DNA from: Rehmannia glutinosa
Lineage: Eukaryota; Streptophyta; Magnoliopsida; Lamiales; Orobanchaceae
Reading direction: 5' to 3'
Length of the DNA stretch: 64,000 bases
Assembly: GCA_016081115.2 (NCBI GenBank)
Contig: JABTTQ020002188.1
Span: forward strand, 62,001-126,000
Position numbers and translations under genes: made by a program
The notes under the pieces: model-generated
Told to the model about the DNA's origin: nothing
Databases searched by the model: none
Seen by the model: only the letters and a program-made list of their open reading frames with translations
Part shown: in pieces, positions 1-10,206 of the stretch
How the letters are laid out: each line of letters starts with the position of its first letter
Position numbering within the stretch: position 1 is the first letter of the stretch

Positions 1-107
1 AACCCTCGCCCCTCACAAAATTTCGCCTCCCCATTTCACTTTCTTGAGTTTTTGCTATTCCTCTACGCGTTTTCTCTCTCGGCCTCTCCGGTTCGTTTCC
101 CTTTAAG

Positions 108-722
108 GTGTGTTGCGATTTTTTTCTTTTTTCATTTTGTTCCTACGGCAGTTCTATTTTGTTTCATCGGCGTTTGTTTTGTTGGGTTGATGGGTTTGAG
201 AAAATTAGACTGTGTTTTTCGGTTATTGGATGGATTCTAGGGTATTTCATTGGTATTTTTTTTTATGGATTTGTGGTGAAATATGTCAAAGCTTGAAACC
301 TCATCCAATCGTGTATGGTTCGTATCAAGTTTAATGATCATGTGTGTTTGAGTGTTCAGTGGTTTTTCCCAGATTTTTTTTTCATCTTCATGTAGTGGTG
401 GTGGTTTCTACTGAGCTATATTGGAGATTAGAGTGAAACAAATTCCATTAGGTTCTTATCTGATTGGGATTTTCATTTTTTCTTCTATTGAGCTCTTTGG
501 ACTTTTGAGCTATATTTGATCACCCGTTTTCTGGGCAAAGTCTTTTGATGCTTTATATCAACTGGGCATTAGCAAATTTTGATTTTTGGAAATTATTCAC
601 CTTGGTTGCTGAATTTTGGTGACATCTTCTGTACTTGATTATCAATGTCATTCTGGATCAGTTCTGGTTTTCATTTTTGGATAATTTTGGCCTAGTTATG
701 ATGATGGGTTTTCTTGGCTCAG
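108..722 (+). other. candidate intron in the 5' leader
   Basis: A good donor (AAG|GTGTGT at 107/108) and a pyrimidine-rich acceptor ending GGCTCAG at 722 bracket T-rich, intron-like sequence. Leader introns are common in plant transcription factor genes. If it is removed, the mature leader still carries the uORF at 809-895. The boundaries rest on consensus only. Confidence 0.4.
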
Positions 723-808
723 GGTATTCTATTCATATGACGTGGTTTTTAGTTATTTTAAGTGGGCTTTGTTAATTGTTTTGCATAAACGCTTCTCATA
801 TAGTTCAA

Positions 809-895
809 ATGTTAGGGCTTGTATTGCACAACAGATGTCTTGTGATTCCAGCAAGAAGCATCAGTGGTTTGTCTGGTGTGCTTTCTGTTTCATGA
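809..895 (+). CDS. candidate regulatory uORF upstream of the NAC gene
   Basis: This 28-codon ORF begins MLGLVLHNR, ends SGLSGVLSVS and stops with TGA at 893-895, 262 bases before the NAC start codon. Arabidopsis ANAC082 is known to be controlled by a conserved-peptide uORF that represses main-ORF translation and links it to ribosomal stress. The protein downstream here belongs to the same group, so a peptide-dependent stalling uORF is plausible. I cannot align the peptide to the known one from memory. The 68-codon ORF at 742-948 overlaps it in another frame and is the competing candidate. Confidence 0.45.
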   Translation: MLGLVLHNRCLVIPARSISGLSGVLSVS

Positions 896-1157
896 ATCGG
901 GGGAGGCTTTGGTGCTCCAGAAAGGTGTTGTTTCGGCATTGGACCTGAGGATACTTGTGCGTAGTTTTAGGTTGGAGGTCTGAAGTTCGGGAAGTTGTGA
1001 ATATACGCGTTCCTCTTCAATTTTTTTTTTTAATTTTTTATCACCATTGGCTTATTTTCTCGTGGGGAAGGGTTTGGTAAAGGTTGAGTGAGGTGTGAAG
1101 TACATATTGTTGGTGGAAGTTTTCTGAAGTAGTTGGATTGTAAAGCATTCTGTTGTC

Positions 1158-4100
1158 ATGGCGAGGACATCCCTCCCTCCAGGATTTCGGTTTCATCCTA
1201 CTGATGTGGAGCTGGTTATGTACTATCTAAAAAGGAAGGTCTTGGGGAAGAAGCTTCACTTAGAAGCTATTGCGGAGGTCAACATCTACAAATTTTCTCC
1301 ATGGGATCTTCCAGGTCACCTGCTGCTCTGTTCTGCCTTTTCATTTGTCTGTGACATTTGAGGCTGTTAACTATCTTGGTTCTTTATTTAATGTCTGTTG
1401 ATCATCACTTAAAAACACACTTTCTAGAAGTTCTAGGAAAATTTTCTCTAGTTCAAACATCGTGTTTCTTCTAGTACTTGTTTGATAGGCATCCCAGTTT
1501 AGTTGCATTTGAGTTGTGATACCTCCATTGGTAGGGACCTCATATTTGCGGTAGTGATTGCTGATTTTATTTTCTTATACATGAATTCAGAGTTTCACAT
1601 CTTTCTCTTGTTCACTGCAGATAAATCTTGCTTGAAAAGTAAGGATCTAGAGTGGTTCTTTTTCTGTCCAAGGGAAAAGAAATATGCAAGTGGAGTTCGG
1701 GTTAAGCGTGCTACTGAAAATGGATACTGGAAAACTACAGGGAAGGACAGACCTATCCACCACAATGATAAAACTGTTGGAACAGTGAAGACCTTGGTTT
1801 TTCACTTAGGTCATGCACCCCAAGGGGAAAGAACTGATTGGGTTTTACATGAGTACAGGATCCTTGATAATCAGTTGGCTGCAGCAGGCGTTCAGGTATT
1901 TCCTGTCTTTGCTGGGTTGAAAATCTGTTATGTCCACAAGGGCCATGAAAAATTATAGCTTCAATCAAATGTCGTATAGAATTTTACCATCAGATATTTT
2001 TGCTTGTTTGCTAGGTAATATAGTAATATATTAAATTTGCTTCTATTAGTTCTTCTGATTGTAATTTTTCTGTTATTACTTTATCTGAGAAATGTTGAAC
2101 TCTGATGTCATTTGTATTTATAAATTAAATCTAGTGTGGCAGTTATAACCGCATATCATCTATCAGTTTTCTGAATTAACAACTAAAGGTGTTTATTCAT
2201 TAACCAGTAATGGCAAATGAGTGCAACTAATAATTTTATGGATATTTGACTCCTTTTTCATTTTTGAAACTATTGTTGGTTACTGTATTTGTATCTTCAC
2301 CTTGGTAATAACAAATATCTTTTTCCATGCTGAATTACTGAAATTAACATTGGTTAAGACTGAGGAAACTGGGCATAACTTGTATGAAAGATCCATCTAT
2401 TCCTGTATCTGAGTGAAGATCATCTACCAAAGGGTTGATTTGTGCATTTTGCTCGCATTCAACTATGTCCTTTTGCTGATCATTTGATGATGTTGTTTAC
2501 TAATGTTAAAACAGAATTCTCATCCAGTATGTTGTGTTATGCAAGCTTTTGCTCGTTCAGTGTATCAATAGTTAGATGGGGAGAAACTTGATCACAATTA
2601 TGAGTATTTTATGTCCTTTTGTGTCAGTGACCTGTCTGTCTTTGTTACCAAGTTATTTGGTCATTCTTCCTGTTGTTGCAAGGCCAAGAGGAGTTCTCTT
2701 ACTGTTCATGTTTCTCTATTTTGCAGGACATGTATGTGCTCTGTAAAGTCTTCAAGAAGAATGGTCCAGGCCCAAAAAATGGTGCACAGTATGGAGCACC
2801 ATTCAATGAAGCAGATTGGGATGATGATGATGATGTTGATGGTGCTCAAAACCATGCTATATCCTTGGCATCTGATGCTCCATCACCAACTACACTATTG
2901 CAGACTGAAGAGCAAAGTTGTCCTCATGTAACAGGCTTGTTTGGTTCTGGAAGTAAGTCTGGGTTGCCTTTGATTGAAGGTCCGTCACCTTCATCTGGTC
3001 ATCCAACTAGTGAGGTGTTTGTGGAGGAGACTGATGATGAGATGGTTCGCTTATTGGCCCAATTTACAGATGATGACATGTTGCTTTTTCATGAGGATGG
3101 AGTTAACAAGGTACCTATTTAGAAATTAAATGTTTTGTATATTGCTAATGTGATATGCTGTAGGTTCAATATTTAGCTTTTGATTATATTAATATTTCTT
3201 GTCGAACTTGTAACAAGCATGTCTATTGTGTACTTTTACCATTCTATATCTTTCCTCCGCCATGGGGACGGGGTTGAAATGGAGAAGCTAGTTTTTAGTC
3301 GCCTTTTCATAGTGGCTTAGTCATTTTAAGACACCAACAATAAGCAACAGCAGGACATCTTGGTTTGTCTATGCTATCAGTTCACTGGACAAATTAGTTA
3401 TCCAACTGAAATTAAATCAAGGAAAATTGGTTGTTGTTTCCCGTTTCCTATTATGAGGCACAAATTTCTGCCAACTATGTCGCCATGAGTATCCTTGATA
3501 GTCCTCTAAATCGGTCACTTGTCTCTTCTTTATTCATTGGGGTAGGCTTGTCAGTTGTGCGCATACTCTGTTAAGCTTGTTTGCACTTGGGCTAAATTGA
3601 GGTCTGGTTTTAATCTCCACTGTTGACTTTTCAACAGTGCAAACATTCAAAATATTTCCTCGAGGCAACATGATATTGCAGTTGTATAGCTTTTTAGTGA
3701 AGCCTTAATTACTCAACTTTTTCTTTCTGAACCTTATACCTGTGTATGGTGTCTGTGTGCTATCTGCTTTTAGTTCCTTCTTAACCTTTTCTCCTCTTAT
3801 TCTTGTGGGTAGTGAGGAGGGTGCGTGGGTGGGAGGGTGAGGAGTGAGGAGATTATAGACTTCAGCATACCAACTTGTATAACTAATTAGTAACTGGATG
3901 TCTATCAGTTTCCATAATGTCCTTGATTTTAATGTCATCTAATTCAGGAAATGTTTTGGAATGTCCTTAAAAAGCATTGCTTCATGATCATGAAAATGTT
4001 GAATCAATGCGTTTTTATTTTTGAAATTGAATTCTATGTGCACATATTTTGCCATGCAAACTGAAGAATATTGTGCTTTACCAGGATGATTTTAGTGGAA

Positions 4101-4737
4101 AAGGGAAGAACACCATACCTTGTTCTAATGGATATGATATATACAACGGTCTTGGTGACCTGGAGATTTGGTCTCGGTTGAATGGAGATAGACTTGATTT
4201 CTCGGGGAAGCAGGGGGCTAACAATTCTCTGGAAAACATGCTTTTGCCAGACAATTCAACCTATATAGAACTTGATGATTTTCTGCCCCCTTTGGATTGC
4301 TCAGCTGGAGTTACTGGAACTGTTCAGTCATCAGTTGGTGATGAGATATTTGGATCCTATAGGCATGAGAATGTTCAACAGTTTGATGCTGGATCCAGTT
4401 TTACTGGCATGGATCAGCGTGCTACATGCACAAATCAACTGCCTTTGCTGCCTGAAGGATCTTACGATGGAGATAATTGTTTGGACATGCTTCAGATGGT
4501 AAGGCCTTGCAGTATTTTGCTTCCCCATATCTCAATTGGCTTTCTTTAGATGCTCCTTTCGGTATTAATCTTTTTTGGGTTTTACCTCGCATTTACAGTG
4601 TAACCATGAAAATGCAGGTTAATAACCCGTTTTATCAGGGATGTAATACTGCATTTGATTTGGATTTCGCACTTGGGCAACTGGATAATGAGGTCGATTT
4701 CACTCAAGACATTGAAAGAGGTAGTTGTGCTGATTAA
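1158..4737 (+). CDS. NAC: NAC domain transcription factor, NAC082/NAC103-like (five coding exons)
   Basis: Spliced exons are 1158-1314, 1621-1895, 2727-3110, 4085-4498 and 4618-4737. All junctions are GT-AG and the phases agree, giving 449 aa. The NAC DNA-binding domain fills residues 1-155: PPGFRFHPTD near the start, YYLKRKVLGKK, WDLPDKS across the first intron, WKTTGKDR at 89-96, WVLHEYR at 126-132 and YVLCKVFKK at 147-155. An acidic linker (EADWDDDDD) follows. The tail is acidic and rich in Ser, Asp and Gly, as expected for an activation region. The protein should act in the nucleus as a sequence-specific dimer. The motif CPREKKYASGVR and the tail starting NGPGPKNGAQYGAP point to the NAC082/NAC103 group (my recollection of the family). 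No membrane segment is seen in this reading. The last exon could instead splice on at 4730 to sequence near 5227. Confidence 0.93.
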
Positions 4738-5616
4738 TGATGATAATTCTGGTTGTGGGACGAGTATCCACGTTCTATATATTGTTCTTCACTCATATCT
4801 ACATAACAAACTGTCAGAACTTGGCAGTTTCGGAAGGAATAAAATATGCATTTTGCAAAATCCCTTCCAGAATGCAGCATGCCTTGCGGAACTGGGATTC
4901 TACTTGTGACAAGGCATGGCCTACTGATTATTTGTGTTCTGGACTCTGATGTCATGTTGGAACTACTGAGTTCTGGCCAAAAAGAGAGGGAAAAAAATGA
5001 AGTAGTTTTACTTATTTTTGTTTCATGTGAAGTTAAGAGATTTTACTATGTAAAATGCAGCATCTCTTGTGAGGTTGCATTAACCTCTTATTTATCTCAG
5101 AGGGTGCTGCAGGTACTATTTGCAGTGTCTGATGTTACTGTTGTCAACATTTCCAGCCCTCAATCTCATTTTATGTTTGTTTTCCTACATTATTCCAGGA
5201 ACACATAGAAAAATATGTTTCTCAAGATTAATGGAACACATTCCAGCTCGCTCACCTTCAGCTGCTGAGCACCATCTTGCTCTTTCATATTCTCCTTGTG
5301 GTTGCTTCCCCATACATATCAAGGCTGAGGTGACTCACGGAGCTGGTGAATGCACTAACGAAGCTTTGTCAGTTATGATGGGGGAGTCTGGCAGCTGTTG
5401 GTGCACTCTGCCTTGGGCAGTTTTTCAAGAAATGAGGCTATGGGTTATGATTCATCCGGTTTTTTTCGTAGACTTCGGTTTTTATCTGGTTTTAGTTTGT
5501 TGTTACTTAAATAAGACTGTTTTGCGGAGTTTTTACTGCCTTTATCCAAATGAAAATTCTATCGTTATCTTCTTCTCAACTTACTTAAGTGGTGACTTGG
5601 TTAGTCATTTTCAATT
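4738..5616 (+). other. 3' region of the NAC gene, with a possible extra exon
   Basis: This is mostly T-rich 3' UTR or flank. A GT follows ATTGAAAGAG at 4730, so exon 5 could be spliced instead of reading to the stop at 4737. An acceptor at 5226 would keep the frame and give a tail beginning LMEHIPARSPSAAEHH. That resembles the EHIPA-type C-terminal segment of some NAC proteins, and the frame stays open to 5623. The acceptor is weak, so this is an alternative and not the preferred model. No polyadenylation site was assigned. Confidence 0.4.
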
Positions 5617-5865
5617 GGGTTAATTACAAAAAATACTCTTGAGGTTTAGTCTAATTACAAAGACTATCTTTCAATTTACAATTACCCCCTTGATTTTGTT
5701 TCTATTTTACAAATTGCACCTTCAATGGGGAATACTTGTCTAGAAAGTACAAACATCAAGGTGGTGTTTCTAATACTTTAAGGGGTACTTGTAATTTTGA
5801 AAGACAGGTGATATATTTTTTCAGTAATTAGGCCAAATCTCAAGGGTAGTTTTTGTAATTATCAC
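5617..5865. mobile_element. Mutator-type MITE, copy 1
   Basis: A 249-bp foldback element. The left end GGGTTAATTACAAAAAATAC is matched in reverse at the right end (AGTTTTTGTAATTATCAC). The flanking 9-mers TTTTCAATT and TTTCCTATT agree at 7 of 9 positions, a decayed target-site duplication. It has no coding capacity. It shares termini and internal layout with the copies at 6689 and 16015. Confidence 0.7.
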
Positions 5866-5978
5866 TTTCCTATTGTAGCCACCAAATAAGGTGTCTTCCA
5901 ATACGATATTCTCTTGAAGGAATGAGTACATAACCAGGGGTCGTGGTATATTGTGTTCGGCCATGTGGGCTCTTTCCT

Positions 5979-6080
5979 CCTGTTTTTTTTTTTTTTTTTA
6001 TATTTTTGTTTTGATAAAATTCAACCATCTGACCTGTTTTTTTTTTTTTTTTTTTTTTAAAACAAACCATCTGACCTGTT
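5979..6080. repeat. poly-T tracts with a duplicated 16-mer
   Basis: Two long T runs (about 5982-5999 and 6036-6058) are each followed within a few tens of bases by AACCATCTGACCTGTT or a truncated version of it. This looks like a small tandem duplication of a T-run plus flank. No gene is seen between 5866 and 6688. Confidence 0.6.
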
Positions 6081-6688
6081 AGCTATTCTGTGGTTTATCA
6101 ATCGCTGTCTGAAAAAGTTTTATGATCAGAGTCTTGGCTGCCTGTATCTCATGAGAATTCTCAAATACATAGGTAAGTTGAGCATAAGACTTTTAAAATG
6201 TTTCTTACAGATCAAGTCTTTCTGTACTTGTGCATATTTGCTTACTTTCGGAGTATTCCTGTGATGATGCATGATGCTATTACTTATTTAAATTTTACAT
6301 TTGCCAACAACTGAGCTTTCCTAGTATATTGTTGCAAACTTGCAATGGATGCTGTCTTACTGGATTATTCTTACTTTCCGCTGATCTTAATATGCATTTT
6401 TGGCTTGAATTATTCGAAGAGGGCCAAGACCATTACCGTATATTTGGTCATGGCATTGGGTTTTTTTGTTAATTGCCCTGAGAGGGCGGTTGTTTGCCTT
6501 AGCTAAAACACATATATGAACTAGGTGCTGTGGTGCACGAAATGATACAAGACCCTTGTTTGAAATGTTCACATTTCCCAGTATTTTAATTTGATTGCCC
6601 TGAGATTAGAAGCCAAAACATCAATAAAAATACATCTAACGCAGACGTTACTTCTAAATTTTCTCTGCAAATGCCTATGTTCAAGTAA

Positions 6689-7169
6689 CTAATAATTACA
6701 AAAATGACCCTTGAGGTTTGGACTACTTATAGAAGAAACCCTAGCTAACTTTGGAAATCACAAACACCACCCTTAAGGTTTACACGTGTCTTACATTTTC
6801 ACCAGCCATTAGTGGAGCTAATGGGGATTGCTGGTTTTGTCAAATATTTTTACAATTGAATTCTTTTAGTTTTTTAAATATACAGATAGCACTTACTTTT
6901 CATCTTACATATTACAATTAAATTCCTCGATTTTAAGATATTACAAATAAATAGAAGAAAATTTTGGGCTATTTGTTATATTTAGAAAAATTAAAAGACG
7001 TGTGAAATATATGACGTTAACAAATTTCGAAAGGCCAACTAATGATTGGATAAAAATGCTAGGCAGATGCAAACTAGAAGAGTGATTTTTGTAATTTCTT
7101 AAGTTATCTGTTATGTTTTCTTTTCGGTAATTAGGCCGATCCTCCGAGATAATTTTGGTAAACTACCCC
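6689..7169. mobile_element. Mutator-type MITE, copy 2 (diverged)
   Basis: This is a diverged, longer relative of the other two copies (about 480 bp). The left end holds AATTACAAAAATGACCCTTGAGG. The right third repeats the nested order seen in copy 3: TTTTTGTAATTT, then GGTAATTAGGCC, then a terminal complementary block. Flanks TTCAAGTAA and TTCAATATA agree at 7 of 9. The extra length in the middle is AT-rich and non-coding. Confidence 0.55.
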
Positions 7170-7342
7170 TTCAATATATTCAGAGCTCCAGCTATTCGTG
7201 AGAATGTTATAGTAACTTGTATGCCGATCAGTCGATGGATATTTTTTTTCATATTCTGGATCACGAGAAATACTTGTGTTGGTTACCAGACTTTTTAGTT
7301 TCCAAATTGTCCCGCGCCCCTCAAGTATTTCTCCCATTTTTA

Positions 7343-7617
7343 GGGAGTGTTTGCAAAAACTTCTGTTTTTAGAAGAAGTGATTTATTATAGCAGAAGTAG
7401 AAGTAGTTGAGAATCAAAAGTTGGTAGTGTTTGAAAATAGAATCAAAAGTTGAGAATGAGAAGTTGAGAGTGTTTGGTGAAAAAGTAGAAAAAATACTTA
7501 TTTATTTGTAAAATTCAAACTAGAAGCAAAAGCAGAATCTAAAACACCTCTCCCTGCTTTTAGATTTTGATTAAATGAAGCAGAATCAGAAGCAGAAGTT
7601 AGTATATGCAAACACTA
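7343..7617. mobile_element. hAT-like MITE
   Basis: A perfect 10-bp terminal inverted repeat, AGTGTTTGCA (7346-7355) and TGCAAACACT (7607-7616), brackets purine-rich DNA with many AGAAGC/AGAAGT repeats. The GTGTTTG terminus and repetitive AGAAG interior are typical of small non-autonomous hAT elements in plants. I find no clear 8-bp target-site duplication, so the exact ends are uncertain. Confidence 0.5.
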
Positions 7618-9480
7618 AAAACCAACCAATGCCAGAAGCCAGATTTTTGTGTTGTCATCCGTGGTTGATGAAATTCTTTGGTTTGGCAAACTTAATTACT
7701 ATAAGCATTGATCTTCAGGTTGGCTGATATTTTTACTGATTTTCATTATTTATCCCAAATATCTTTAGCATATTTCCAACTCTTCACTTGGTTGAGCATA
7801 TTATCGTGTCCAAGGTTGCACCTAATGACTCTCTTACCAGATTATCCAAAATTGCTAGCTTAGATTCCTCTGTGTGTCTACCTGATGGATTTTAATTGGC
7901 TATCCTATAAAAACAATAAAAAAAAGGTTGTTTAAGTGCAGCAGAATAAATAAAATGTGTGAATGATGAACATTTATAATTAAGCAGTAAAATAAAAGCT
8001 TCGATGGTGGTGTATAATCAAAAAAAATATATAATCAAAGCAATAATGACACAAAACTTATAATAAAGCTTCGATGGTGGTGTATCCTAGCTTCTATGAC
8101 TCTCTTCTCCTATCTCTAAGAGGACTCCACTAGATTGACTTGGAATTATAAACAAATTACAATCCATAACTAGCGGTTATAGTCTTGATCAAATAGTCAA
8201 TTGTTAGTAGTTCTAGTTGTGTTGCAGACTTCTTCCACATAGTCCCACCTCTGATAAGCCCCAACTTCGTCTTTCACAAAATCTTCCATAGATCCGTTCT
8301 GCTACTTGACTTATACCACAAGTTCACATAGGACGAGTCAACCCTTTTTCTTAAGAATAATAATATTTTTGAACTAGAGAGTGGATGCCGTGGCAATGAA
8401 GCGTTAGATTTCGAATACCATAAAGGGTTTTTCAGAAAATAGACGATTTACTTTAGGGCTTGTTTGCATCATTGCATGGGAGCAATATATGTATATAGTT
8501 CGTATCTTAATTCATTCAAAGTCGTAATCTTCCTTCAACCCTCTCCTGCTTCTTTTATACTTGGTTTTCGAATTTGTTCCTTCAAGGTAATACATATTTT
8601 AACTCTTCCGTTTTTCTAACTCGGGACCGTTTCTTTTGTCATGTCTCACCTATCACATTGTTTTTTTTATGCTTGCTCACACCACGAAACTTGGAACTTC
8701 TTTTCACGGTTTTTGGGCAGATGCTAAATCGACTTGCTGGTTCTGTGATTGTTGTTGGCTATCACGATCGAGCAAATTAGTAGCTGTTTCTTTTCGTCTA
8801 TGTTTAACACATTTTGCTTCAGAAGCAGCACTCCCCAAGATAGAGAAATTCCATACTTGATCTCTTCTTTCATACGATATTTCAAAATTTTCAAGTGAAT
8901 CCCACATTTGTACGATGATGTCATTATTGTACACATATCATATTATTTAGTGTATGAAATCTCACAGGGAATGGGAAGATCCAGACAGGAGAAATTCAAG
9001 GGTCCAATTGTCTAACCGGATCCCTTGTTCTGTCTCGTATTCCATTTGGTATTCCGATATACCATATAAATGAGACGTATATAACATAATGTTACTATTG
9101 TACACATGCCAGAATAAGAGATCTATCAGTTTGTTCAATTAAAATATTCAATCAAGGACTTTTATAGTACATAATTCACTTTGAAGTGTCTCTAAATCAC
9201 TTTTATATTTCGATTGTGGTTTGGCCCCACAAGGACCTACCGCCACAGGACAATTATTGCTACACCTTGTGACCCAAGACTCTTTTGTTAGGTGGAGAAA
9301 GAAGCTTAATGCTGATTTTATTTTCCACCTCTTTATTTTTTGTGTTGTAAGATTATGCTAGGAAATGTTAAATATATCATAATTTCATGTAATTTTGATG
9401 ACCTTCATAGTGAAATATGGAGCCTTCTGCAATGAGTGAATGAATCATTATAAATACAGTTACCCAATAAATGTTGTATT
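7618..9480. other. intergenic stretch without a recognisable gene
   Basis: AT-rich sequence with only short open frames that lack family features. A 21-bp direct repeat beginning AAAGCTTCGATGG lies at 7995-8015 and 8065-8085. The stretch 8090-8200, with split phrases about 'aggactccacta' and 'agtcttgatc', loosely resembles the SIRE-like LTRs further on and may be an old LTR scrap. Otherwise nothing is seen. Confidence 0.5.
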
Positions 9481-9848
9481 CAGGGGCGGCCTTGAGGCGG
9501 TTAAGGTGGTGCCGCCGCACAGAGCCCCACTGACAAGGGCCCGTGGATTTTTTTTTATATATATACATATATAACATTATATAATCAAAAGTTGATAAAA
9601 GCTATACATAAGAGCAAACTGGCAGAATGGGCAAGTTGTTGTTCTTGGTTTCGGACGCCATCAGTTCGATTCGCGGGAACTGCAAAATCAATGTGGCATC
9701 TCTAAACTGTTTTTATTTTCTTTTTTCTTTTGCAAAACAAAAATAACAAAGTTTGATACAATATTGAACAGTTAACTATAGTTGAAAAGAACGGATCAAC
9801 ATTGTGCTCTAGTGGTTGAGACATTAGTTGTAAGGGTGAAGAATCATG
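9481..9848. repeat. degraded short-repeat mosaic (transposon end and SINE-like heads)
   Basis: The segment 9481-9545 (AGGGGCGGCC..GAGCCCC) is GC-rich against its surroundings and resembles a DNA-transposon terminus. At 9628-9682 a TGGCAGAATGG box and AGTTCGATTC lie about 40 bp apart, like the A and B boxes of a Pol III promoter. A second A-box-like phrase, CTCTAGTGGTTGAGAC, sits at 9812-9827 and is cut by the insertion of element A. None of these is complete. Confidence 0.3.
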
Positions 9849-10127
9849 TATGAACAATGCACGTGAAGAATGAAAAAATTAGCATTAAACCCATTATGCC
9901 TTTTCCTTAGAATAATGTATGTTCCATAAGCATACCCATTATGCATGTTGTCGAATATTCCACAAGAATCCTCCACTATGTTTGGTCTCATCTAGATTGT
10001 TCTCTTACTTGTATAAATCGGGTACTATGCTTGTAAACCAATCAATTAAGCAATTCAATTACTGACTTTATTAATTATATTGAAAGTTGTTCATCTTTTA
10101 CTTTATGGCTTCGACTTATTTCCCATA
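9849..10127 (+). repeat. 5' LTR of element A
   Basis: 279 bp with a TATA box (TATAAAT at 10012-10018). Compared with the 3' LTR, all differences are at the four sites where that LTR reads CAG: near 9950, 9963, 10060 and 10113. Confidence 0.93.
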
Positions 10128-10139
10128 TGGTATCGGAGC
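10128..10139 (+). promoter_or_regulatory. primer-binding site of element A (Met-tRNA type)
   Basis: TGGTATCGGAGC directly abuts the LTR. The canonical plant initiator-Met site is TGGTATCAGAGC, so the one difference (CAG to CGG) falls at a CAG triplet. Confidence 0.88.
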
Positions 10140-10206
10140 GGGATAGTATCCTCCGTCTCTCGTGTCATTTTCTTTTGTTCTTTAATTTTTTTTTTTTTTT
10201 TTCATC

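Larger units (their letters stand above)
1..1157 (+). promoter_or_regulatory. 5' leader of the NAC gene
   Basis: This T-rich, pyrimidine-biased stretch precedes the NAC start codon. The first 100 bases (CT-rich) look like a plant 5' UTR. A core promoter is not visible and probably lies before the window. The leader is long for a plant gene, contains a possible intron (108-722) and at least one upstream ORF (809-895). An overlapping 68-codon ORF (742-948) is in another frame. The transcription start is not defined by anything seen here. Confidence 0.6.

Noticed and set aside
742..948. 68-codon ORF as a separate gene
   Set aside because: It lies in the NAC leader with no family features, and overlaps the shorter uORF candidate in another frame.
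5120..5623. 167-codon ORF as an independent gene
   Set aside because: It is downstream of the NAC gene, starts without a clear ATG context and is largely T-rich intron or UTR-like. Only the part after 5227 was kept, as a possible NAC exon.
9628..9682. tRNA gene
   Set aside because: A- and B-box-like words are present but no cloverleaf can be drawn. At most it is a SINE remnant.
9849..10127. CHG deamination as cause of the LTR differences
   Set aside because: Deamination would leave TAG or CAA. The changes seen are rearranged bases and small indels.
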